Shown: positions 1-10,742 of the stretch, one piece after another | How the letters are laid out: each line of letters opens with the position of its first letter | Numbering within the stretch: the stretch's first letter is position 1 | NCBI RefSeq assembly: GCF_009730915.1 | Contig: NC_052489.1 | Span: 30,559,916-30,623,915 of the forward strand | DNA length: 64,000 nt | Direction: 5' to 3' | From: Dioscorea cayenensis subsp. rotundata | Taxonomy: Eukaryota > Streptophyta > Magnoliopsida > Dioscoreales > Dioscoreaceae | Notes under the pieces: model-generated | The model's input: the letters and a program-made list of their open reading frames with translations, nothing else | What the model was told of the DNA's origin: nothing | Databases searched by the model: none | Position numbers and translations under genes: made by a program

Positions 1-1262
1 CGGCCCACATCACAAAGAAGCAAGGGATCTCCAGGTTCGAATTCATTCTGGGCCGAACTGACTTGGCCCAGGATCCAATCCGAAACCACACAAATAATTG
101 GGTCCTTTATAACACGGGACCCAACATTCCCAGCATCACATGCGGCTCCCCGTTTAGCCAGCATAAGTCTCACGTGAGAAATCTTTCCCCGTCGTTCATC
201 CGCAAGGCTAGGAGAAACCTTGGACACCTTAGAGCTGCCACCTGTCTCTATCGGATTATGGACCACCCAATGCTCGACACGTCGAGCTCTCGACGATCGA
301 GCCTCCAAACGTGCCAGCCCATCTCGCTCGGGCGTCCGAGCCCGTGCACGACCAACGGGTCCCCCCCGAGCATCGCGTTGACCATCAGTCCAACTCCCCG
401 GTGACCTCCGATGAACCTGCACCGTTGCTTGATCCATGTGGGAGCAGCGCTCCACCACAACCCCACCATTATCACCACCGCAAGCAGCCAAACCAGGCTC
501 CTTCGATGTAGGCCTATCACGATCACTGTGGGAGCAGAGCTCCACCACAATATCCTTCGCCAAGTGGCACTATCAAGGTCACCCGGCACGGACCAGCGTC
601 CCCAGTTCGACCGGGCGGGAGCTAAGCTCAACCTGCCCCTTATCCCACGACGATAATCTATTCTTCCCTCGAATCCCAACTCTTTTTCTCATCTTTTTCT
701 TACCAAGAAGAACAACGATAGGGCAAGCACACTCCTTCATTTGCTTGCCCATCTCCTCCGGCGGGATATCACGAGTGAACATCTGCTCCTCCATGGCTCC
801 ATCCCTCGATCCACTCACCCACTTCGCCTCAGACCATACCCGCTTCTGTTTAACAGCTCTTCCCTGCAGTAAGCAATGCCCATCAAGTCGACGCTCAGAC
901 ATTTGGGACTACAGCATTTCAACTCCGGCATGAGAGCCAGGCTCCACCGTTGCCGGTTGGACCTCTACCAAGCTACCTTGATTGCCGGTATGGGAGCAAA
1001 GCTCGACCACTGCCGTCGTCAAAAGCAGCAACTCACTATCATCACCTGGAGCCACTTGATGATACATCATCTCCTCCTCGTCCTAAGAAACTGCTCTAAC
1101 AAAACCAACAGCCCATTTTCCTCCTCCGCCTCATCACCAAACGTCCAGGGAAAACCTTTGACTTTAGCATGAGCGGAAGACAAGATACCAACTGGAGCAA
1201 AGAAACCTAATCCATCCGGCGAGAAGCAAAGGCGAACGTCACCCTGCATCTTCCCCTATCCT
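1..1262 (-). repeat. Decayed protein-like repeat region, possibly transposon-derived
   Basis: This block is much more GC-rich than the DNA to its right and reads partly as protein on the minus strand. It is broken, and I do not recognise a family. From about position 577 down to 1 one minus-strand frame stays open and leaves the window, with hydrophilic text and repeated VVE(L/R)CSH words. Four copies of a 22-bp motif occur at 437-458, 527-548, 929-950 and 989-1010. The last two lie in a larger 60-bp tandem duplication. Open, repetitive, GC-rich sequence next to AT-rich intergenic DNA suggests the gag-like or ORF1-like part of an old mobile element whose remainder lies to the left. A decayed host gene is the alternative. 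Confidence 0.35.
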
Positions 1263-2090
1263 CCTCCGTCTAATTACCCAAAAAATTTTATTCAAATAAG
1301 TAAAAGACTATATAGTCCTTTTCAAAACCAACACACAAAAGATGGTCATTTGAAAAATTTGTCATTCAAACCATAAATAAATCATGTAAGAATTTATCAT
1401 TCTCATTGTGCCATCCCATGAATGATCAATCTTTAACCTTGATTATTTTTCTCTTTTTTAACCTTGAAAAAAGATAACTGTTACCATATTTTCATAGTTG
1501 GTAATCAAACATTTTAACCCAACTCTATGACTCTGCCCAATATCAATTGATATTTCATGTCTAAGCACAGATCCTCTTGCAACTTTATGCTTTCTAATTT
1601 TCTCAAACAATAACTATCAAAATCATTAACTTTAATGAAACCATCATGAATAACATGGCAAACGTTTTTAACTCATTTGATATCCAAGTACCAAATGTCT
1701 CCATTCACTTCATGATAATAACAAAAGCCTACAATAAAGTTTAATCGGTCACATTCAACTAAATATATATATATATATATATATCCATAATTTACTTACC
1801 TTTGCTTGTTTCTTTTATTGTTGAATAGTTAATACATCATTTGTAAATAATAATAATAATAACAACATAAAAAAGAATTCAGAGGCAATGCATCCAAGGA
1901 CCACATTGCAAACTTTATAAAAAGCAAAAGAAGAAAGACAGCATTCCTAACAAAATATTAGTAGCCTGAAAAACCACTCAATCAATCCAGTGGGCAAGTG
2001 GATTTCATGTACTGGTCTTCATACTTTAAAATACTAATAAATTTATAAAGCAATAAAAGCCATTTTTAAATATACAAAATTCCTTTTTTT
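1263..2090. other. AT-rich intergenic spacer
   Basis: No gene seen. It holds a (TA)n microsatellite at 1762-1784 and a short ATA-rich run near 1845-1860. Its right end merges into the promoter of the DUF1399 gene. Confidence 0.6.
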
Positions 2091-2160
2091 AAATCCACGT
2101 GGCAGGAGAAATAAACGTGTATCAGACACGTGGCAGATTCTCAGTCCAGAAGTATAAAAA
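2091..2160 (+). promoter_or_regulatory. Core promoter of the DUF1399 gene: two G-boxes and a TATA box
   Basis: CACGTG cores lie at 2096-2101 and 2127-2132, both in the ABRE-like context CACGTGGCA and 31 bp apart (about three helical turns). A TATAAAAA box follows at 2153-2160, about 64 bp before the start codon. This is the arrangement expected for bZIP/ABF or bHLH control. Response to ABA or stress is inferred from the motif class only. Confidence 0.6.
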
Positions 2161-2223
2161 GGCAAGCAACCCAGAACTCTGCTCATCTTAATCACGAACC
2201 GGGTTCGGTGAACGGATCCGCAA

Positions 2224-5200
2224 ATGCCCGACCAAACTAACCACGCCGCCACCTCCGCCGCCAGCAACGTTAACGGGTCGGATCACGGCAGGATACGCAT
2301 CTCACTGGATCTCGTCACCGCCTCAAGACGTCACCTCTCGTTCCTCCGCTCCGGCTCGGCCACCGTTTTCCACCCCCGTTCCATCCAACGGTTCGCATCC
2401 ATCCTCCCTTACTTCGGATTACCGAGTCAACGGTTCAGATAACATCTCACGTTTCAACAGGTATGAGGAGGTATGGCTGCCGTTGATTTCGGGTCTCGTT
2501 ATCGGATCTTCATCGCCGCCGTCGCTTCTCCCGCCACCCGATGTGCACTGGGTCTGGCTCTGCCACTGCTTCGATCCGGTGAGAGGTCGTTAAAATGACT
2601 GTAATGCCCTTCGTTTTTCTTCTAATTTTCCAATCGGGTCTTTTGGTTTTCCAGCCTCGGTATCGGGACTACTGCGTGTCGAGATTCGGGTTCCTCATCG
2701 ACCGGCCGGCCATCTTCGATGACGAGAATGAGGACTACGCTCTCAGCCGCTGCCGTGAGATCTGGGAGCTTAGATACCCATCGGAGCCGTTCGATCTGGA
2801 GATCAGCACCGCTTCCGAGGAGCCGCTGGACGGTGGAGATGTTTTGGCGAGGATCAGAAGGCATGCGTCCCTCGCTGCCAACTTCTCTGATCCCTTCATG
2901 GCTGAGACTGTGTACCTCGTCGCTGCGAAGCGCCGGTACTTGGATTTCTTGCGCCTTGTGAAGAGCTTGCCGGCTAATGGCTTTCGGTTGGTACCCACGT
3001 CGGATGTTCTTCTCATGTGGCTCACTCATCAGGTAATTTCCCTTCAAAGATTCAAGGCTTTTTGAGCGTTTTCTCTGCAAAGTTTACATCTTTTAGGGGA
3101 AAGGTTTAATGGTTGGTTGTTTTCTCGAATTTCAGAGCTTTCCAGGGAGCTATGAGAGGGATTTGAAGGAACTGGGAGAATTTGAAGAGAGAGCGATGGG
3201 TTTCGGGGTTGAGACGTCGGAGGAGGAGAGGGAATCGACGAGAAGAGCGTGGGAGGAGGCTTTTGATGAGCCATATGAGCTTGCCGGGATGGTATTTGAT
3301 CCGAGGAGATCGCCAGCGAGGGAGTTCTTCAACTGGGCTACTTGGGACGCCGACCTCAATCGGAAGTACAAGAGCCTCCATCCTCGCTTCCTCTTGGAGG
3401 TGTTCCCTTCTCCGCAGTTTCTTCCTTTATTTTTTTTTTTAATTTTAATCTTTTTGTTTTCGAAGGGGGGACTCTCTTCCTCTAAACAAAATGGCATTTT
3501 TTTCATGGTACTGGACTCGGATGTTGCCGTGTTCTTGCGTTTTAGAATCAATAGTTATTCTTGCCCTTCTGAAAAGAAAATCATAAGTTCTTCGTTTAGC
3601 TTATGAACTTAGTTCCATTTCTAAAACTGAAACCTTTCCCATTTCGCTTGCTGATCAAAGGTGAATGTGATATTTGCTGAAACTTGGAATGTCGTTGAAG
3701 TGGACCCTTTTTGTTACTTGTTTGAAAGCCTTTCTGGTTCTGAGTGCCATAGTGGTTCTATAGAAACATAGCAATCAATGATGGATATGAGTGGTTTTTT
3801 TGTCAATGGGGTATGTGACTCAATGGACAATTGTGTGGTGAGTTTGTGAGATATGCCAAGTATAAGGATACGTGCCTGATGCATTATTGCTTTTACCTAA
3901 TCGCTTTTTTTTTTTAGGAAATATGTAATCAATGATAGTGATTGCCAATGTGGTCGTTGAGATAAGAGTTATATAGTAATATGATGTGGTCTCTTATTGT
4001 TTATCACAAGTGGGAGGTCTTTATAGTTAGTTGTTAGGGACTACACATTTTTATTTTTTTTTGTTGCATGCGAGCAAAACAAATGATGCAGTTGAGTAGT
4101 GACATTATTGAATCCACCAAGTTAAAGAAATGACTAATTATCCAGTTTTTCTAGTCTAATTGGAAAAGTTTCAAACTTGAAACCTGCTCTCTTGGCAGTG
4201 CTTTCATATCTGTTATTCTTGGTCTGATCATCAAGTGCTGCTGTGGGTTGTGTTATAAAATGAATTTCATATTTAACCTGTGAGCTTTCAGTTGACGGAT
4301 GCTGTATTTATTATTGTCATGGTGATGACATGAATTCTAGTATTGAAGCTGTGAGCTTTAGCTGTCCTGATTTCTGTTGACAGGTTTGTGTCTTTCTCAA
4401 AGGAAAATGGGAAAGTAAGGAAGGAAAAGATGTGAACAAGATGTTCATGCGCCTTAAAACTGTTCGGTGTCACAGAGAGATGAAGTTAGAGAAGCCCATT
4501 GCCAAATTACAATTCAAGAATTGGCAGAGGATATGGCAGCTATACTGCGAGTTTGGTACTAGAGGCATTGTGATAGAGGTTCGGAACCAAAGAAGTAATT
4601 GTATAGGCAACAGCAAAATGCTTAAGCAAGTAGTTTTCTGGTGGAATGACTTGTTACGGGTAACATCTCTTACGCTAACAAGAGAACTCAATGTGCAAAT
4701 GAGAGCAATGGCTTCGATTACGCCTCCTGTTCAGGCTCCATACTTCTTGAAGTGTGTGCCCGATAGAGTGACTGATGATAGTGGTGCCATGATTTCAGAT
4801 GTAATACTTAGGATGAAAGAATATCACCCACAAGAGGGTCGTTGGTTATCTCGCACAGTTCTTGATCATGCAGGAAGGGAGTGTTTTGTAGTGCGGAGCC
4901 GGTGATTTACTGAAAACTTTAATCCAAAATCTTGTGTTTCAGATGTACACTGAGCATATATCATATACTTCTTAACTAGATTTATGACAATTTTGTAGAG
5001 TAGGCAGAGGATTTTGGAGGAGAGGAGGCGAAACTCCAACAGCAGTAAAATGGGAGGATAGAATCATTGAAGTACGGGAAGGCCCGTGGTCATATGTTGC
5101 AAGTTCTGTTGGCTCAGCACCTGGTAATCCTTAAATTTCATTACTTTTCAAGAGAGAAGACTCATTGTATCTCTATATGTATATATATATATATAAGTTG

Positions 5201-6160
5201 GGTGTTTGCTAATGATTTTCACTGCTGTGAGTTCGCAGTTCTTCATGATTTATTTGGCGCATTGTGATGGATGCTTTTGGATAGTGAATTCCTTATAGAT
5301 AATTTATTTCTTATTGTAGACAATGTTGTCGGCACGGCGGCACCGAAAAAGGAAGACTTGCAAGATAAGAAAACGATTTGGTGTCTATCATCAGGAGATG
5401 TACTCACAATAGAATGGGGAGATGGGCTCAACTTTTTGCTAGAAAATGAAAACTCTTCTGAGTCGGTATGTCAAACACTCTTTCTCTCGTATCTGTCATA
5501 GTTCAAGTGGATATTATAGTTCTTTGTTACATCAACAAAATTATAATGCAACCAATAATATCAAGAGATTATTTAATATTAGGAATTTAGACTGCAACAA
5601 GGCGACAACAACCGCATGCATTAAGCCAACTGCTTGATTTTGTTAACAAATGTCATGGACTTTTGCAGGCAAGTTTGCACATAGGAAGAAAACTGCAGTA
5701 CCAAATGAAGGAACAGAGATCAATTGATGAAACAAACGAGGAAGAACATTATGTGACACTAATTCGATTCTCCCCGGAGAACCCCGAGGGGAAGGCAACA
5801 GCTCTCATAAACTGGAAGTTATTCGCGATGGAGTTCCTACCAGAAGAAGATGCAGTAATAGTGTTACTTCTGTGCGTGGCCATTGTCCGAACAATGTCTG
5901 AAGTAAAACAAGAAGATGCAGGCGGCTTATTAGCTCGTCGGAGAGTGAGAGAAGTTAAAACAGGATTGAGAGACTGGGGGTCAATAATGCTATCTTCACC
6001 TTCATCATCATATTCATCTCCTCATGTAAAACCCTGGTACTGGAATGCCAGTGAAGTATTAGCTTCAGCAGAAACATATGCCGGAATTCAGCATCAAACA
6101 CACAGAAATTCTCCATCTGATGGCAAGGATGAATTATACAAACAGTCTGTCATACCTTAA
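2224..6160 (+). CDS. DUF1399 / GRDP-like protein (glycine-rich tail absent)
   Basis: Eight exons: 2224-2390, 2461-2578, 2655-3032, 3136-3399, 4384-4901, 4999-5123, 5320-5465 and 5669-6160, giving 735 residues in frame. The protein matches the plant DUF1399 family (glycine-rich domain proteins, GRDP). It has the WVWLCHCFDP segment ending near residue 95, then RYRDYC, REIWELRYPSEPFDLEI, and VLLMWLTHQSFPGSYERDL around residues 214-232. The second half carries RTVLDHAGRECFVVRSRVG and the GFWRRGGETPTAVKWEDRII block. Unlike GRDP1/2 it ends without a Gly-rich tail, like the shorter DUF1399 proteins of plants. GRDPs have been linked to stress and auxin responses; the biochemical function is unknown. 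Intron 1 is only 70 nt with a weak GTTCGC donor, but it is needed to keep frame. Intron 4 is about 1 kb. The last exon reads to a TAA at 6158-6160. Confidence 0.88.
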
Positions 6161-7080
6161 CAAAATAATACTTCAATTCTGTTTATATAGTTTAAAGATT
6201 GATACATTCATGGAGATGTATTTTATCATAATCCAATGTTTCTGCAATAATATACAAAATAATTGTTGAACAATCTTTGAATATTCTGTTCAGCCGCTGA
6301 CCATTTGGTGTGTGTGTATATATATATATAGATATATATTTATGGAGTTACCCAATATAGTAGTTTATCTAACTTTTATCTTGACGCCCTGTGAAATAAT
6401 AATTATAAAATTGTAATGTCAAGAAGGTTCTGGTTCTGGTAAGTAAAAGTAAATAAATAAATGAAAAATCTGATGGGAGTGTGGGCCCCACTCGCACACC
6501 CCCAGGTACCCCCGTCCTTAGATAAGTACGGGCTAGAGCCACGTTAGTGGTCCCCGCTATTGCCGGTACGGGTTTTCAACACAGAGCTGAGAAAACTACA
6601 GCTGTTGGAATTCGAACACGATTCTTCCCATTTTGTCGAGCTGTCAAGTTCAAAATAATCCACGTCATCATGTAAAATTATTTTCTGTTTGTGATCAGAC
6701 ATCGGGTTGAGATCTTGACACAAAAGGCAACCACTCGTACCTTGACGGCCTGTACTTGGGGAGGTACGTTCACCGGTCGAATAACACCTTGACCAATACC
6801 ATACTGAAACGTGTCCACTCACTTTTTGCCATATCCCCAAAATACCCTCCATTCCGTAACGCATTTCGGTACCTAATTAGGGTATTAAAGTAAATCCAAG
6901 TCAAGGCTGCAAATATCACCCAGGGGAGGCAGCATTCCGAGGAGTTATCACCTTTCTCACTTCCTTCTTATCAAATCTCATCCCTCTCTCCGGCGTCTTC
7001 ACCCCCGGTGTGGTGCGCCGCGGCCAGACAACTTGTCGCCTGTCACCTCCGCTCTTATCCTGTTCCAGCACCAAAGGACC
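6161..7080. other. Intergenic region upstream of the F-box gene
   Basis: Includes the 3' flank of the DUF1399 gene with a TA/TG microsatellite near 6310-6341, then a GC-rich stretch (about 6480-6830) that resembles dispersed repeat DNA and has a box-B-like GTTCGAATTCC on the minus strand near 6609-6619. A minus-strand open frame at 6544-6864 has no recognisable domain and is not called as a gene. Confidence 0.4.
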
Positions 7081-7197
7081 ATGCTGTTCTTTCTTCTGAA
7101 GCGATCGGTGCTCCTTAGGCACATCATTATCGGCTCTTCCCTCCGACTTCACCACCTCTTCCTCCCTTGTCCTTCGTTCCTCTTCATCCCTACCTAA
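7081..7197 (+). promoter_or_regulatory. Possible uORF in the F-box gene leader
   Basis: An ATG at 7081 opens a 38-codon frame that stops with TAA at 7195-7197, 30 nt before the F-box start codon. It encodes a Leu/Phe-rich peptide beginning MLFFLLKRSVLL. If the transcript starts upstream of 7081 this would be a repressive upstream ORF. No TATA box fixes the transcription start, so its presence in the mRNA is unproven. Confidence 0.3.
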
Positions 7198-7227
7198 ACG
7201 AAATCCTCGCCGTCCATTTCCAAGATC

Positions 7228-10200
7228 ATGGCACCCCATCACGCTCACATCACCGTCCTTCCTGTGGATCTCCTGATCTACATCATCGATCGTGTCCCGG
7301 AGCCGGCTGATCGGAAGTCCATCCGGCTCGTTTCCCGCGCGTTTCACCGCGCGGAGTGCCTGCAGAGGAGAGATCTTAACGTGATTCGCCGGGAGGCACT
7401 GGGTATGCTCATCAGATGCTATGGAGCTATCGAAAGCCTCGACCTTTCGGCGTGCGCCGGGCTAGATGATACTTGCCTTTCGGCGGCTCTCGGCGGCGGA
7501 GCGGCGCCGGGGCTGAGGAAGGTGAACCTTAGCCGGGCGAGTGGTGTGCGGTGGAGGGGTCTCGCGGCGATGGTTCGTGGGTGCCCGCGGCTCGAGAGCG
7601 TGGATCTCTCGCACTGCGTTGGAGTTGGGGATCGGGAGGTGGCGGTGCTGGCGATGCTCGCTGGCTTGAAGGAACTGAGGTTGGATAAGTGTTTGGGAGT
7701 CTCGGATGTCGGTCTTGCGAAGGTGGCTGTCGGCTGTCCCGGTCTGGAGAAGCTTCGGATCAAGTGGTGTCTTGAGATCTCGGATTTGGGGATCAAGTTG
7801 CTGGCGAATAAGTGCCAGAATTTGAAGTTTTTGGATATATCCTATCTATTGGTCAGTTGGTCATTCGTGATTTTAAATCTATGTTTATTTGTTAGCGTGA
7901 TTTGAAGTTTTTGTTTCTAATTCTTTTTTATTCGCAGCGGTTGTTGTTTAGTTTCAATTTTGCAAAGATTTAAGTTTTAAATTTTAGCTTCTTTAAATGT
8001 TCTGAATTTCTGATTTTTGATGTGGAGGTTGTGACAGTGGATTGATTGCGCTGAAGTTTTGCCTTTTTTTTTTTCAGGTGACGAATAAATCTCTTCATTC
8101 AATCTCTACACTTGGGAGGCTGGAGGTTCTGAAAATGGTTGGATGCTACTATATAACTGATGATGGCCTTAATTATTTCAATAATGAAAAGAATTGCAAT
8201 ACACTTCTGGTGATCATTCTGTTCTTTTTTTTCTCTACCTAGTTATCGTTTTCTTCTATTCTTTTGCTTTCATTAGTTTTAATTGGTTAGAATATTCTTG
8301 CTTCTATAAATCAGGAAAATCATATGATGTTACTGCCTGAACATGAAAAGTTTTACTGATTTCTTAGGATTTATATAACTTGTTCTGCATTTGTGATGTG
8401 TATGAATTGCACTAGTCCATAGTATTTTGTAAAAGAAGGACAATGTGTAGATTTTTTATAACTTTTTTTAATGAATTGCAGAGTGTTGATGTCTCTCGCT
8501 GTCATAATGTGAGTGCATTTGGCTTGGTTTCAATTATTGAAGGGCACAAGTCTCTCCGAAAACTTAAAGCCAGTGATTGTTACGTTGTGAGTGTTAAAAT
8601 TGATCAATCACTTTATTCACCTGTGCATTTTTTTCTAAATGTTTTGAACTTAAAATTGAAGGATCTACCACTGAATTGCCTGTCAAAGTTGGGCATGCTG
8701 ACGAATGGCTTTCATACTATAAAAGTTGATGGTTCTGAAGTTTCAGAACCAAGGCTTAAGATCATCGGTGCCAACTGCAAGGGCTTGACTAAAATAGGAC
8801 TTGGCAAATGCAAGGGTGTTACAGATGAGAATATCTCTGAGCTAGTATCTAATTGTGCTGACTTAAAGACTATTGATCTGACATGTTGCCATGATGTCAC
8901 TGATGACTCCCTCATCGCCATTGCCAATTCTTGCAAGAAACTCGAATCCCTCCTCCTTGAGTCTTGTAGTCTCATCACTGATGAAGGCCTTGTGTACATT
9001 GGAATTTGTTGCCCAAATCTCCAAGAGGTTGATCTCACAGATTGCGATCTTGATGACTCAGGTATAACAATTCTGTTGTGCATGATGTCAAATGTGTTGC
9101 TGTTTCACTATCTCATTTATAAACTTATAATCAATCTTATCTTTTGCAGCACTTGAGAGTTTATCTAGATGCTCAGAGTTGATGAAGTTGAAATTAGGCC
9201 TTTGCCCAAGCATAACTGACGATGGTCTTGATTATATTGCCAAATGTGAAAAACTTCAAGAGCTTGATTTATACAGGTAACTCTCTCATCGGTGCAAAAA
9301 GTCTTTTATTTTCTCTGAATTATCAAGGTTTTCTAATTTGTCTTTCTCTTTGCAGATGCACAGGAATAGGTGATGATGGGTTGGCTGCTTTAGCATATGG
9401 TTGCAAGAAGATCAGGAAGCTAAATCTGTGCTACTGCACAAGGATATCAGACCAAGGGATGAAGTATGTGAGCTGTTTGCCAGAGTTAAAAGATCTTGAA
9501 CTGAGAGGTTTGACTCAAGTTACAAGTTTAGGGATTGTAGCCATTGCCTTTGGGTGTAAAAATCTTACAGAATTGGACCTGAAGCGCTGTTCTGCGGTGG
9601 ATGACCTTGGCTTTCTTGGCCTTGCTAGATATGCGATCAACCTCAGACAGGTGCATAGAGTGTCTTACTTAAATCTTTTAGCTTAAGCTATATTTGTTTA
9701 GATTGCAATCTTAACTTTATATTCATCATCAGAAGCAACTACCAAGTAGGGGTCTCACCTGGCTGGAAGAATCAAAGTCTTATAATAAATCAACTGACAA
9801 TTCTTTACTTATTATATTCGCATGCTTATGCTTGACAGAATATTTAATAGCCAACCGAAACAGTGTCTTTTGGATGTGCTTTATGAACTCGAACATTTTG
9901 ATGGACTGTTAAAATTATTCTTTTGCAGATCAACATATCATACTGCAATATATCGGAACAAGTCCTGATAAGGTTGCTCTGGAATCTGAGGTGCCTTCAG
10001 GATGTGAAGCTGGTGCATCTAACTCATGTTAGAAAAGAAGGTTTCATGTTGGCATTGCGGTCCTGTCTTGACAAATTGAAGAAGCTGAAGCTGCCTACCA
10101 TTCTCAAGGATGTAATCTCACCAGCTCTGATTCAGATCCTGCAAGACAAAGGATGCAGAATTAGATGGGTTGATAAGCCCATCCCTTTCTACATGAAAGA

Positions 10201-10228
10201 CAGCCCTCCATCTTCACCAGACCCCTGA
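7228..10228 (+). CDS. FBL3: F-box/LRR-repeat protein 3 (FBL3-type SCF substrate receptor)
   Basis: Seven exons: 7228-7851, 8078-8209, 8482-8586, 8662-9061, 9150-9276, 9356-9650 and 9929-10228, giving 660 residues, close to the size of Arabidopsis FBL3 (about 665). Residues 8-50 form the F-box (LPVDLLIYIIDRV, RKSIRLVSRAFHRAE), which binds SKP1/ASK. The rest is a run of Cys-containing LRRs such as LKTIDLTCCHDVTDDSLIAI and LRKLNLCYCTRISDQGM-like units, ending with the conserved GCRIRWVDKP tail. By family it is the substrate receptor of an SCF ubiquitin ligase; its target cannot be read from the sequence. Intron 3 (8587-8661) is 75 nt, a multiple of three, and free of stops, so its retention would insert 25 residues. 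Confidence 0.93.
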
Positions 10229-10451
10229 AATAAAAAGCTGAGACCTTTTTGTTTTCTTTAGTCATGTTTTTTTAGAAAAAAGATCATTGATCTTCATAGA
10301 TAATATTTAGTTGGTTGTTTGTTTATTTGTTTTATAGACTGAATTAGAACTGGAAGTCTGAAAGTTGGAATAGTTCTTTGCTATGAATGTTATTCTATTA
10401 TTATACTTTTGATAATATGAAGTTTGGTATTTGTTGGGTAAAGTCTTCCAA

Positions 10452-10467
10452 CACGTGTCACCACGTG
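10452..10467. promoter_or_regulatory. Paired G-boxes upstream of the acidic membrane protein gene
   Basis: Two CACGTG cores at 10452-10457 and 10462-10467, ten bases apart, sit inside the near-palindrome AACACGTGTCACCACGTGTT (10450-10469). They lie about 270 bp before the next start codon, so both would face the same side of the helix. Confidence 0.45.
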
Positions 10468-10712
10468 TTTATGTTTTCCTGAAGCTGCGAGTTGGGCCCA
10501 CCCGTGGATGGTAGGGCCGTCTGACAAGTGGAAGTAAAGCACGAGAAGAGACAGAAACGGACACCGGAGAGAATCCCACCACTGTGCCACTAATTCTTAG
10601 GCTGATGCCTTGTTCTCTTTCCACATATCTCTTTCTCTAAATTAATTAAAGAAAAAACATATAATTATTAATCAATTAATAAGCTAACCTAATAACACAG
10701 TCAAAACAAGAG

Positions 10713-10742
10713 ATGAGATTCATTTGTGCAAAGAAACAATGA
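10713..10742 (+). promoter_or_regulatory. 9-codon uORF whose stop overlaps the main start codon
   Basis: ATG at 10713 begins MRFICAKKQ and stops with TGA at 10740-10742. The main ATG is 10739-10741, so the two overlap as ATGA. In this layout translation of the main frame would need leaky scanning or reinitiation with a one-base backward shift. Transcription through 10713 is assumed. Confidence 0.5.

Noticed and set aside
30-45. GGTTCGAATTC, a tRNA T-loop-like word
   Set aside because: The flanking bases do not pair as a T stem and no acceptor or anticodon arm fits. The same holds for GTTCAAATCCC near 41130.
2622-3381. Minus-strand open frames opposite the DUF1399 exons
   Set aside because: Antisense shadows of exons 3 and 4 without any recognisable motif.
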